From NCBI GenBank assembly GCA_022316685.1, contig JAKJHU010000005.1:17028707-17092706 (forward strand): 64,000 nt of DNA. Direction: 5' to 3'. Both the position numbers and the translations under genes were made by a program. Shown here piece after piece: positions 1 through 9,500 of the stretch (position 1 is the first letter of the stretch; each line of letters begins with the position of its first letter). The DNA is from Progne subis subis (taxonomy: Eukaryota > Chordata > Aves > Passeriformes > Hirundinidae). The notes under the pieces were generated by a model. The model was given only the letters and a program-made list of their open reading frames with translations. It did no database searches and was not told where the DNA came from.

Positions 1-1163
1 AGAGTTGTTTCTTTACCTCTGTAAATGATATGACTAAATAATGACATATAAAAAACAAGCATACTTAAGACCTTCCCAAGCAACCTATAATTATCAGATT
101 ATACAACCCCGACATTATTCTTGTACTTTTTAAATCATGGAATCCATTAAACAGATCTGGAAGAAAATACATTTTAGAATAAGATGTCACAAAAGATATC
201 CTACAATATTTGCATCAGGCTATCCTGGATCTTATAAAACCAGCCTTTACAATCTCTTCTTCGCATATTATGTTTTGAAGAATCAAAGACTGCAGTGTCA
301 TTTTCAAACCTATTTTATTCACATTTCATATTTTCTTAATCTTCTTTTACTGTTTCAGAGAACTGATAAGACAGATGTATGAAATGAGTTAAAATTCATC
401 TGAAATAGTTCCGAATATTAAAAAAACCCATAAACTAAATTTGCAAATGGTATTCAACTGCTGGGTTCAACTTTTTGAACATAAGGTGCCTAGTTTCCTT
501 GTTTCAGACACAAAAGATATCAAAGATGTACCAGAGATGACCTGCAGCATGTAAGAAACCATTTTCACTTTCTGCCTAAATGAGACAACTCGTGTAATTG
601 TAAGAAAATACAGTTTTCTTAAAGAGCTCTTTGCATTTCCTGAATCCATGTGAACAACATCTCGCTAAAACAACAGTTGTTTGAATTTTAAATAAGATGA
701 ACCATTTTACTGGAAAATGCTGAACTACAAACTGCCAAGTTAAAATAGTAACGATCCAAGCATAAATTTATGTCTACAAAGAAATCTAAAAATACTGCTA
801 GAATTTTTCTTATTAAATTAAATAGAAATGTCTATCTTCCTTATTCCATGTGAAGAACAAAACAGGCAATACTGTAACACTACATACAGAGGAGAAATTT
901 CAGCCAGCTTCAGTGAAATCCATAAGACTGACAAACTGAATAAAAATGTAAGTATTTTTCCTCCAGTCTTTTTTAGAAAAGCAATTTTATTCACAAAAAA
1001 TGTTACATAACATAGCATTACTCATTGAATAGACTGCTAATGTTTCTTTTAAAATATCTGAAAAAATTGTTTTCCACAATATCAAACACTCTTCTTCTTA
1101 TAAACACATGCAGCTGTTGATGTAATTCTGGTTATACCAAATTAGTATAATAAAGAATGTCAC
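1..1163 (-). other. AKAP7: AKAP7 intron 3, partial
   Basis: AT-rich sequence downstream of the exon 3 donor, running off the left edge. Short open frames on both strands (for example 137-382 plus and 467-649 minus) lack family resemblance or splice context. I looked for the following AKAP7 exon (a Ser-Phe-His-Ile-Thr type motif) and did not see it. I see no repeat that I can name. Confidence 0.7.
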
Positions 1164-1309
1164 CTTTGGATTAGTAATTGGAAGAGAAATGAAATAATTT
1201 GGCTGATATTGTTTATTCTTTTTCTTCTTTCTCTCAATGCCTTCTTCAATTTCCCTTCCAGTAGTCCTCTTTCTTTTCTTCTTAATACTTATTTCAGAAG
1301 TTGCATGCA
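1164..1309 (-). CDS. AKAP7: AKAP7 coding exon 3 (start of the 2H phosphoesterase-like domain)
   Basis: A 146-base internal exon. The acceptor is a long T tract ending ctcttcag|TGCATG (AG at 1311-1310) and the donor is CCAAAG|GTGACA (GT at 1163-1162). In phase with exon 2 it codes for HATSEISIKKKRKR, an acidic linker, RKKKKNKQ, then YQPNYFISLPITNPK. The last part matches the YQPNYFLSIPITN signature that opens the AKAP7 central domain, a 2H phosphoesterase fold that binds AMP in mammalian AKAP18 delta. KKKRKR and RKKKKNK form two basic clusters that could act as a bipartite nuclear signal, in keeping with known nuclear AKAP7 gamma (inference). The exon ends in phase 0, matching the mammalian boundary near ITN. 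The next exon, which should carry the first HxT motif, was not found in 1-1160 and must lie left of the window. Confidence 0.92.
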
Positions 1310-2352
1310 CTGAAGAGAAAAAAAAAAGTTACTTTCAGCACACAGACATTTAAAGAAAGATACTCTTAATATCACACAACAGGAGCTGGACTTCAGTCAA
1401 CTGACCAGAGCACATCTTCCCACTCACCTGCTCTGAACTGTCTGACTGGGATCCAACTCTGACCTGAATTAATGTAGTTGTACAAGTGAAGCACCACACC
1501 TCAACAAACAGCCTACACCTCTAAGCAAGGTTTATAGGCTGCTAACACAGATAGACACTCAGCTTCCAAAACACTGAGCCTCCCTAAGCCAAGGTGTTCA
1601 GCAGGACAACAGGCCAGCAAATTGTCCACACTTGAACACGGACATGACTGTAGAGCAGAAGGGTCAATATTAAATTTCAAAAACCCCATGCATTCTGCAT
1701 TTTGAAATATAAAATGTAGTAATACATAGCATTATTAAAGCAAAAAGTTGTAGTAGACTCAGACTGTCCAACCTATAGCACAGGAACCAAATCCAGCCCA
1801 GAAGAAAATACCATCCCAGCCAGATCTGCTCTCTACCTCCTCCTTTCCCAGAGACACCTTCTGATATGGTGAAAGAAATGTGTGTGTCCTCGGTTCTTCC
1901 TTTGCACATAACTGTTTTTGTCTCGGCTCATCTCCTTGAGCCTTTACAGAGCCTCTCCCACCACATGGCCTGATACACACCCCTAAGCTGACCAGACTGC
2001 AGACATCCACTGTCCAATTAGAAGTGTACTTCCAGTCCAATGCTGGGAATACATATATTGAAAGACAGCTCACAAAACCCATCACTTGAGAAGCTCACAT
2101 ACAGCATTGTGAACTGACATATGAAATGTCTTTATTCTGTGACTCAGTGCTCCACAGGGGTGAAAGGGTGAATTTTTAATATGCTCAAGTACTGCAGGAC
2201 TGACTACTAATAAGAGATGCTCTGGACTGTAACCTGTTTGCAGGGAGACTGTTCCATGTGCATGGCCCATGTGTCCATGCCAACAGGCAGGACCAAGAAC
2301 TGAGTGCATCATGTGTCTATGCTTTCACATTACTTCTGTTTAATGTACTTAC
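1310..2352 (-). other. AKAP7: AKAP7 intron 2
   Basis: A 1.04 kb intron between exons 2 and 3, bounded by GTAAGT and a polypyrimidine tract with CAG. Open frames inside it (1670-1909, 1759-2085 and 2082-2312, all minus) have no recognisable domain. No named repeat was seen. Confidence 0.75.
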
Positions 2353-2502
2353 TAGCACATTCATCTTCAATATCTGTGTCGACAAATGGCATTTCTGCCA
2401 TTAGAGAGTCTACCGAATCAGCAGCACATGGCTCTTCTCTCTGTTGTGTTTTTTCCTTATTCTCTTTAAAGATTTTCTTTTGCTGTATATTTTCCAGCCA
2501 AT
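2353..2502 (-). CDS. AKAP7: AKAP7 coding exon 2
   Basis: A 150-base internal exon. The acceptor reads atattgcag|ATTGGC (AG at 2504-2503) and the donor reads GTGCTA|GTAAGT, a full consensus (GT at 2352-2351). Entering with one base from exon 1, it codes for WLENIQQKKIFKENKEK, then a segment VDSLMAEMPFVDTDIEDECA. That segment lines up with the acidic DSLVDMPFATVDIQDDCG stretch of mammalian AKAP7 gamma, and is my main evidence for the gene identity. The first half is rich in Lys and Glu and less conserved. The exon ends with one spare base (A), completed by TG of exon 3 to give Met. There is no stop or frameshift. Exon 1 lies 6.5 kb upstream across a CR1-containing intron; exon 3 lies 1.04 kb downstream. 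Confidence 0.88.
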
Positions 2503-4935
2503 CTGCAATATATTTAAAATAACACACCAGGGTTTAGTTTTTGATATAAACAGCTAAGAGACATTATACATAAGCAACATATGAAGTAAACATTTCATTA
2601 ATTATAAGCAATTAAATATTGACATATAACCCTGCAAGGACCTTGTTCTTCTTTGTCAACAGATCAGTAAAAATACCTTAACATTTTACATGAAATAGCA
2701 AAAAAAGAGGGTTCTGCTTTCTATATTTTAATAACCTATGGTCTTGTTTGGTTCCAAGTAAATGAAATTACTGAAAAAAAAAAAAAAATTATAACTGAGC
2801 ATAAAAAATAAAACCCTTCAAAGATCACATCGAAGTTCATTTTGGATAACAGTAAAGGCTTATGAAATTCAGTGCAGACAAACACTGGCAAATTAATTCC
2901 ACTGTAAACACACTGAAAGTGAGGCACAAAGAAGCAGGAAGGGAATCCTATCACTCCACATATAACAAAGGTTCTCAGCTGACTCTACCATTCAGGAATG
3001 AGATGATTATTCCTGCATCTCCCACTCAGTATAGCATGTTTTAGACAGCAATGATCTAGATTTCTCATTCTAAAAACTGACTTTTAGTATTTAAGCTAAA
3101 GAAGTAAATCAATGTAAATGAAAACACACCTTGCCTGTATAAACATAAATGTGAAGCTGTACCTCAGAGTAATACCACAATCATAGAATATTTTGAGTTA
3201 GACAGGACAGAATAATGTCCACTAGCAAGTTTTTTAAGAAGTCTTTTTCCCCAAGAGTACTAACTGAGCATGAGTCATTTCCTTACGTCAACTTCATGCT
3301 TCTGATCAGTAAACTCTAATATTGGCATATTAAGTTATACCTTAAAAAAAAGAACAAGCAAAATCTTCTCTAGCAGCAAACAATGGGCATATAATCAGGC
3401 ACCCAGCAGTAGTCTTTTGGGACAACTCCACAATGGGATTACTGTAGTGGAAGGAGCTGTATATGTTAGAATTGCAGTTTATCCCAGGACAGCTCATTAC
3501 TACAGACAACACACTTTCAAAGTTCCTCTCATGACCGGTGCAGATGGCCCAAATCTGGCCTAAGAGGAAATTTCAGCAGCAGAAGTGTACATTATGTTCT
3601 TGAGGCATGCAAGGCTACGCATGTATAAAATCGATATTACAGACCCAGTGCTGGTGATTATCACCCTGTGGAATGTTTCTTACACATATCACTTTATGCT
3701 AGGGAAGATAAATAAAAGAACAACCTGATTAAATGCTAATTCGTTTCAGGCTAAAGTAGGGAGGCATAAATCACTCTGTGGTTGTAGTCTGACACCCAAC
3801 TTTATCCCTCCAAGCTATTCAAAGGAAACAAAGTATTCAGATTTGTTAAAGAAGATTTAGATTTGTTAAAGAACTATGCATAACAAACAGCTATTAAAGC
3901 AATAAAATTATTACTTAACATTTAGATTAAAGCTCACAAAAAACAGATTGTTTCTGGTATCCATAAGCATACAGAAAACAACCCTGGATCCAAAGAGATC
4001 TCATAGTGAAGGACAAGACAAAGGTCCAAGAAACTGACAAACAAGTAGGTCAGGCTGAGGCAGAAAACCTCAAAATTCAGCACTGCTGAATTCAGAATCA
4101 TTATCAGCTAGGAGCAAAAGGGGTTTGTTAAGGTAGCATCAGCTACAGAACAAGGTCTCACATAAATCTGAGGGGTATATATTGCAGATTACAGGTTTCC
4201 TTTGCTCTGCCTGCTCAAAAAGCAGCATACGTGTGCCACTTTGCAAAATGCTCCCAGTTCACAATAGTAAAGGCACAGCTAAAGTAATTAACAATGCATT
4301 TTCAGTAAACTGAGCTGAGAAGGCACTGTGTCAAAATTCTACAGGTTGTGTCTGTACCAAAAAAGAAAAACCAAAACAATTTTCCTCGCTTTTTTGGAAA
4401 AACTAATTAAAGAAATCAGCAACAAAATTCAAGAGTTGCATTCTAGTTACTAAAACAACCTGAAAACAAGATTTTTCAAAGCTCTTGACACAACACTGAT
4501 AATCTGAAACCTAGAGTACAAAACCAGCTTCTGTAGGAACTCCTTAACCATCAAGCTGTTATAGGATAAGCTCTTTTTTCTTAATTGCATGCTTAATTAT
4601 ATTTGCCTGAATTTCATATGAGTAGGTGTAACCATTATTCCTTTATTTGTATTTAAAGTGACTGCTGATCTTCACCAGTATTTGTCATCTGTTCCAGCAG
4701 AAAAAAAAAAAAAAAAAAAAAAGATACACCTACCTCATAAAGGAGAGATCACAAAAATAAGGAGCAATAAAACATATTTGATTGTGCTCTCCTCCCAGCC
4801 GCTTTCTCTACATACTCAGATTATTGTTTCAGATAGAATAATCTTCTATTATTTGACATATAAGTTTCACAGATCACAGTGAGACTTGATCTGCAGACAC
4901 TGTTCCCTGTTTATGTTAATCTGTTTAATAGGTTC
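2503..4935 (-). other. AKAP7: AKAP7 intron 1, 3' part
   Basis: AT-rich intron sequence between exon 2 and the CR1 insertion. It has a 15-A run near 2774-2788, a direct duplication of GATTTGTTAAAGAA (period about 20, around 3840-3873) and a run of about 23 A at 4700-4722. A short CR1-like 3' end may lie at 3179-3232. Otherwise no feature can be supported. Confidence 0.6.
3179..3232 (-). repeat. Short CR1 3'-end-like fragment
   Basis: The sequence aatcatagaatattttgag followed by a GGACAG-like stretch resembles the terminal CR1 signature (the reverse complement of the 3' end with its ATTCTATGATT repeat). Only about 50 bases match, so this could be chance or a very old fragment. Confidence 0.35.
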
Positions 4936-5425
4936 ATCACAGAATCAATTAGGTTGGAAAAGACCTCTGAGATCATCGAGTCCAACTTATGACTGAACAC
5001 CACATTGTCAACAAGGCCATGGCACTAAGTGCCATGTCCAGTCTTTCCTTAAACAGAATCTAACCACTCTTTCCATGAAGAATTTCTTCCAAATGTCCAA
5101 CATAAACCTCCCCTGGTGCAGCTTAAGCCTGTGTCCTCTTGTCCTGTTGCTGATTGCCTGAGAGAAGAGGCCATTCCCCGCCTGGGGAGGCTACAGCCTC
5201 CTTCCAGGTCGTTGTAGAGAGAGATAAGATCCCCCTGAGCCTCTTACTCCAGGCTAAACTCCAGTCAGAAGGAGCTCTCTCAGCTGCTCCTTATCAAACT
5301 TATGCTCCAGACTTTTCACCAGTGCCACTGCCCTTCTCTGGACATGCTCCAGCACTCCAATCCCCTTCCTGAACTGAGAGGCCCTGAATTGGACACAGGA
5401 GTTGAGGCATCAGTGCCAAACACAT

Positions 5426-6142
5426 TCAGACAATCACTGCCCTGCTCCTGCTGGCCACAATGTAGCTAACCCAGGCCAGGATGCCATTGGCCTTCTTGGC
5501 CACCTGGGCAAAATGCTGGCTCACATTCAACCGGCTGTCAAAACCAGTACCCCTGGGTCCTTTTCCACTGGGCCACTTTCCAGCCACTCTGTCCCCAGCC
5601 TGTAGTGCTGCAGGGGATTGTTGAGGCCAAAGTACAGGACCCAGCACTTGCTCTTTCTGAACACCTCTTATCATTGAAATCAGCACATTGATCCAGGCTG
5701 TCCAGGTCCTTCTGCAGAGCCTTCCTACCCTCCAGCAGATCAACACTCCAAACCAACTTGATCTTGTCTGTAGACTTGATCCCCTCATCCAGATTATCAA
5801 TATTGAACAGGACTGGACCAAACACTGATCCCTGGTTACACCATTAGTGACCAGCTGCCAAGTGGCACCATTCACCACCTCTCTCTGGGCCTGGCTGTCC
5901 AGCCAGTTCTTAACCCAGAGAAGAGTGCACCTGTCCAAGCCATGGGCTGACAGCTTTGGCAGGAGTGTGCTGTGGGAGATGGTGTTGAAGGCTTTACTAA
6001 AGTCCAGGTAGACAATATGCACAGCCTTATTCTCATTCACCAGATGAGTCTCCTGGTCATAAAAGGAGATCAGGTTGGTCAGGGAGTATCTGCCTTTCCT
6101 AAACCTGTGCTGGCTGGTGTCCTGCCTATGCTGTATGATCAA
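5426..6142 (-). pseudogene. CR1 ORF2 reverse transcriptase fragment
   Basis: A 238-codon open stretch with RT landmarks: HRFRKGRYSLTNLISFYD, then VYLDFSKAFNTISHS (motif A region, Asp present), then [10 protein letters not shown]. It then leaves frame. The sequel [21 protein letters not shown] is read in another frame at 5825-5740, with the FADD active-site box deleted. It is part of the CR1 at 4936-8495. Confidence 0.88.
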
Positions 6143-7063
6143 ACTTCAGATGATCTGCTCCATCACCTTGCTGGGCACTGTGGTCAGGCTGCCAGACCTG
6201 TATTTCCCTAGATCCTCCTTCCAGCAATTCTTGTAGATGGGCATCACACTGGCTAGCATCCAGTGTGGGATGGGACCTCCTCAGGTAGCCATGACTGATG
6301 ATAGATGGATAATGAACAGCAGCTTAACAAGCTCTTCTGCCAGGTCCCTCATCACCCTAGGACAGTTCCCATCCAGCTTCCATACACTTGTGAACATCTA
6401 AGTGGTTAAGCATGTCACTAACTACTTCCTCCTGGATTACAGGGGGGTCCATTCTACTTTTCCTCCCCGCCTACCAGTTCAGCTGGGGCCAGCTGCATTA
6501 AGGATAACAAGTCTTACTGCTGGAAACTGAGGCAAAGGAAAGTCTTAAGTACCTCAGCCTTTTCCTCGTCTTTGGTGACTATACTCTCCTCCATGTCCAA
6601 TAAAGGAGGTTTTCCTTGCCCCCCTTCTGCTATGAATGTATTTATAAAAACACTTTTCATTTTCCCTAATAAAAGTAGCCAGAGTAAGTTCTAACTGAGT
6701 TTTCACCTCTCTAATCTTCTCACTACATGACTGAACAACATCCTGAAATGCTTCTGGGCTGCCTACCCCTTTTTCCAAAGGTGATACACCCTATTTTTTC
6801 CCCCAAGTTCCTGTGAAAGTTTCCTGTTCAGCCAGGCTAATCTTCTTCCCTAGCAGCCTTTCTTTCAGCACACAGAGACTGCCTGCTCCTGCGCCTTCAG
6901 GACTTCTTTCCTTAAGTATGTCAGCTTTCCTGGACCCCTTTGTTTTTAAGAGCTGCTTCCCAAGGGACTCCCTAAATCAGTGTACTGAATAGAGTCTGTC
7001 CTCTGAATGTCCAAGACAGAGGTTTTGTTGATGCCTCTCCTTACTTCACCAAGTACTGAAAAT

Positions 7064-7255
7064 TCATAGCGCATTGTGATCACTCTGCCCAAGGCAGTCT
7101 GTGACCACATCTCCCACCAGCCCTCTTCTGTTCATAAAGAGCAGGTCTAGCAGGATACTGCCCCTGTAGGCTCCCTCACCAGCTGTGTCCAGGGATAACT
7201 TTGGGAAGTTATCTTCCAAATGCTCCAGGAACCTCCTAGACTGACTCCTTTCCAC
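7064..7255 (-). pseudogene. CR1 ORF2 endonuclease C-terminal fragment
   Basis: It encodes SRRFLEHLEDNF, LLDLLFMNRRGLVGDVVTD and LGQSDHNAL. The SDH at the end is the conserved C-terminal motif of the apurinic/apyrimidinic-type endonuclease of CR1. No frameshift occurs within the 63 codons, but both flanks are broken. Confidence 0.85.
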
Positions 7256-7779
7256 TCTGTTGGGTTTCCAGCAGACACTGGCAAGCTAAAGTCTCCCACA
7301 ACACAAGAACAAGTGATTGTGAAACAAACATCAGCAGATACCTACAGGATATTCCATCTGCCTCTTCATCCTGGTTGGATGGTGTGTAATAGACTCCCAC
7401 CAGGATATCTGGCTTACTAGCCTTCGCCCCTAGGCACTCAACCTATCATCGCTATCCTCAAGCTCTGTGCAGTCAAAACACTCCCTGAGGTACAGAGACA
7501 CCCCACTGCCTCTTCCTCCTCGCCTGTCCCTCTGAAGAGCCTGTAGGCACCCACTGCAGCACTCCAGTCATGACATTCACCCCCTACCTTTCCCTGATGG
7601 CGACTATGTCACGGCTTTCCTGCTGTACGATGGCTTCCCTCTCCTCCTGTTACCCATGCTGCAGGCACTTCAGCTGGGCTACCAATTTTGCCCCATAACC
7701 CTGGCATGCAGGCCTTAGGCTCATCCTTACTGAGCCTGGTCTCATCCCTTTCCCCCTTCAAACCTTCTCAATCAGCTCG

Positions 7780-8240
7780 GCCAACTCATTGTCTAGAATA
7801 TTCTTGCCCCTGTTAGACAGGGGAACACCATCTGCAGGCCTGGTGCCACATAAATCTCCTCATGACCAAAAACCCCAAATTCCGCCAATGGCACCATCTT
7901 TAAGCCACTTGTTAATTACATGGGTTTTCCTGTTCCTTCTGGCATCCATCCCTGATACCAAAGGAATCAAGGAAAACCTCACCTGCATTCCTGTCCCTTC
8001 ATCAAGACAATCCAGAGTCTTGAAGCCCTGTTTGATTACGCTGGTACTTCTCTCATCAACCTTGTCACTATCAACCTGGACAGCCAGCAGCAGGTAGTAA
8101 CCAGTGAGCACAATTTGGTAATATCCCTTACCTGGGCCACAGGAAGTCATCAGACTTTCCTGTGGAATGGGTCCAACCAGCATACAGGGCCTTGAGTTCC
8201 CTGCAAAAGCAAGCCACCCGCTACAACTACCCTTCTTTTT
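7780..8240 (-). pseudogene. CR1 ORF1 remnant (SGNH/GDSL-type esterase domain)
   Basis: The reading starts RRVVVAGGLLLQGTQ near 8232-8190, where CR1 ORF1 normally has a GDSLL nucleophile block, and ends INKWLKDG ... DGVPLSNRGKNILDN around 7930-7795, where the family has DGxHLS. The middle ends in stops near 8180 and 7860. CR1 ORF1 esterase domains are thought to aid retrotransposition; this one cannot be functional. Confidence 0.75.
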
Positions 8241-8495
8241 TTCTTAATATCTGTATTTGTGATCCACCTGGTTGACTGCATTGGCCTGGAAGACCCTCCA
8301 GATAAACCTTCTTCTCCACTGATGTCTGCCTGACCCTCCTACCTATTCCATAAGGGCACCTGGGTAGGCAGCGGATGCCAGGAGTGGATTCTTCTACCTC
8401 TCTGAGCAGCGACGTTTTTCCATTGCCACCATCTGCCTGATGGCAAGAGGGTTGGGGCTCCTTGACTCTTGCTGAGCTTTCACCCCCTGCTTTCT

Positions 8496-8829
8496 ATTAA
8501 TATTTTTAATAACAGATGAATCCTTTAGAGACAGTTTAATTGAGAGCTGCTATAGAAGTAGATGGTCTTAGTGTCAATGGATTTTGAACCTCCAGTGCTG
8601 GCACTACAATTTACATATCTAAGGAACTACTACTACTACTAATAACAACAATAATAATAATAAAATGTCTTATGGAAAAAATGGTGATGTTACTGTTCAG
8701 CCAAGTCAGATACATAGTTAGGGAGCTAAAAAGAAGAGTTGCAGTAGTAAACTTAGGGGGAAAAAAAGTAGGTTTAGTGTTCAGTCAGGCCAGATGCACA
8801 CACTGTCGGCAAGCCTAGGGACTGAAGGG
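8496..8829 (-). other. AKAP7: AKAP7 intron 1, 5' part
   Basis: AT-rich sequence between the CR1 and the CpG island. It contains an ACT/AAT trinucleotide microsatellite at about 8626-8664. Nothing else is supported. Confidence 0.6.
8626..8664. repeat. Trinucleotide microsatellite (ACT)n-(AAT)n
   Basis: Tandem ACT units pass into AAC and AAT units, about 13 in all, in AKAP7 intron 1. Confidence 0.9.
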
Positions 8830-8996
8830 GAATGCAGGGAAGCGCCGGAGCCCTATAAACAAGGGCCCACAATTAAGTTGAAAAGTTTTTCCTTACACCC
8901 CAGCGTCCGCCCGCAGCCCTGGGGGAGGCGGGCTCGGGGCCTCGCCTGCTCCTGCCCTCTGCCCCCGCTCCGCACCGCTGCCCCACCGCCTCTCAC

Positions 8997-9156
8997 CGAG
9001 CTCCGGGGCCGCGCCGGCCGCGCTCCGGGCATCGCCCCCGGCCCGTTCCGCTCCCTCCGCCGGCCGCAGCGCCATGGGGACGGCCCGCCGGGCGAGCAGG
9101 GCTCGGGCCGTCGCCGAGCACACCGCGGGAAAGAGCCGCCGCAGCAGCGGCCGCAT
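8997..9156 (-). CDS. AKAP7: AKAP7 coding exon 1 (5' end of A-kinase anchoring protein 7)
   Basis: First coding exon of a minus-strand gene. It gives 53 codons plus one base from an ATG at 9156-9154 to a donor at 8996-8995 (reading CTCG|GTGAGAGG). The ATG is the first in frame after an in-frame TAG at 9276-9274 and has G at -3. The peptide starts MRPLLRRLFPAVCSATARAL: arginine- and alanine-rich, without acidic residues for about 33 residues, like a mitochondrial presequence. A second in-frame ATG at codon 28 begins MALRPAEG, which resembles the start of mammalian AKAP7 gamma (MERPEAG). Either ATG could be the true start. The leftover G joins the first two bases of exon 2 to make GAT (Asp), so the phases fit. 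AKAP7 anchors the PKA regulatory subunit near membranes and channels; that function lies mostly in the C-terminal part, outside this window. The exon sits in a CpG island. Exon assignment is fairly sure; start choice is open. Confidence 0.75.
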
Positions 9157-9271
9157 GTCCGGCCGGGGAGAGCAGCGCTGCCCGCCGGCAAGCCGCGGGG
9201 CCGGAGCGGGTCTGGCGGACCCGCCGCGCCCCTCGGGGAAGCAGCGGGGGAACGGGGCCGCGCAGCCGTGG

Positions 9272-9292
9272 AACTACATCTCCCGGCACGCT
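9272..9292. promoter_or_regulatory. ZNF143/THAP11 (SBS-type) motif
   Basis: The plus strand reads AACTACATCTCCCGGCACGC, close to the known ACTACA-nTTCCC-rGCATGC promoter element bound by ZNF143 and THAP11. The differences are C for T in the middle (ATCTCCC) and GGCACGC for AGCATGC. Location inside the CpG island just upstream of exon 1 supports function. Confidence 0.65.
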
Positions 9293-9500
9293 CCGCGGCG
9301 GGCAAGGGACGGCCGCACGGCCCTGCCCCTCAGCTGCCCCAGCGTGCGCTCCGCGGTGGCGGCCGGCGGGGCCGCCCCTCACAGCGAACGTCGCGGCTTG
9401 GGACCGGAGATCCCGGGTTCCAGCGCAGCTTGCGCTTGGTATCTTAGCGAGAAGCAGCTGCTCCGGCGCTCGCCCCAGTGTGGGGCTGCAGCCGGCGGGA

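Larger units (their letters stand above)
4936..8495 (-). mobile_element. CR1 LINE, nearly full length, inactivated
   Basis: The minus strand carries CR1 parts in order. ORF1 remnant with an SGNH-esterase-like domain lies at about 8240-7780, the ORF2 endonuclease C-terminal part at about 7255-7064 (ends with SDH), the RT entry region at 6778-6554, the RT core at 6142-5426, and the 3' UTR ends at about 4936 with the typical ccaaccTaattgattctgtga-like tail. RT shows YLDFSKAF near 6030-6000. The element is dead: there are stops and frameshifts throughout, the RT FADD box is missing around 5755-5785, and the ORF1 catalytic motifs are changed. It lies in AKAP7 intron 1 in the same orientation as the gene. 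CR1 is the dominant bird LINE, and most copies are 5'-truncated, so about 3.5 kb is long. The right boundary is approximate. Confidence 0.9.
8830..9500 (-). promoter_or_regulatory. AKAP7: CpG island promoter of AKAP7
   Basis: A sharp rise in G+C and CpG density in otherwise AT-rich DNA, covering exon 1, its donor and the upstream region. There is no TATA box near the start. A ZNF143/THAP11-like motif sits at 9272-9292, about 120 bases upstream of the ATG, where such sites usually mark start sites; transcription probably begins at about 9200-9270 on the minus strand (inference). Open frames on both strands across the island are a by-product of few stop codons. Confidence 0.8.

Noticed and set aside
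818..1018. Frames near 0.8-1.0 kb as the next AKAP7 exon
   Set aside because: No Ser-Phe-His-Ile-Thr type motif, and phase and splice signals do not fit.
5154..5605. Plus-strand frames at 5.1-5.6 kb
   Set aside because: Antisense translations of the CR1.
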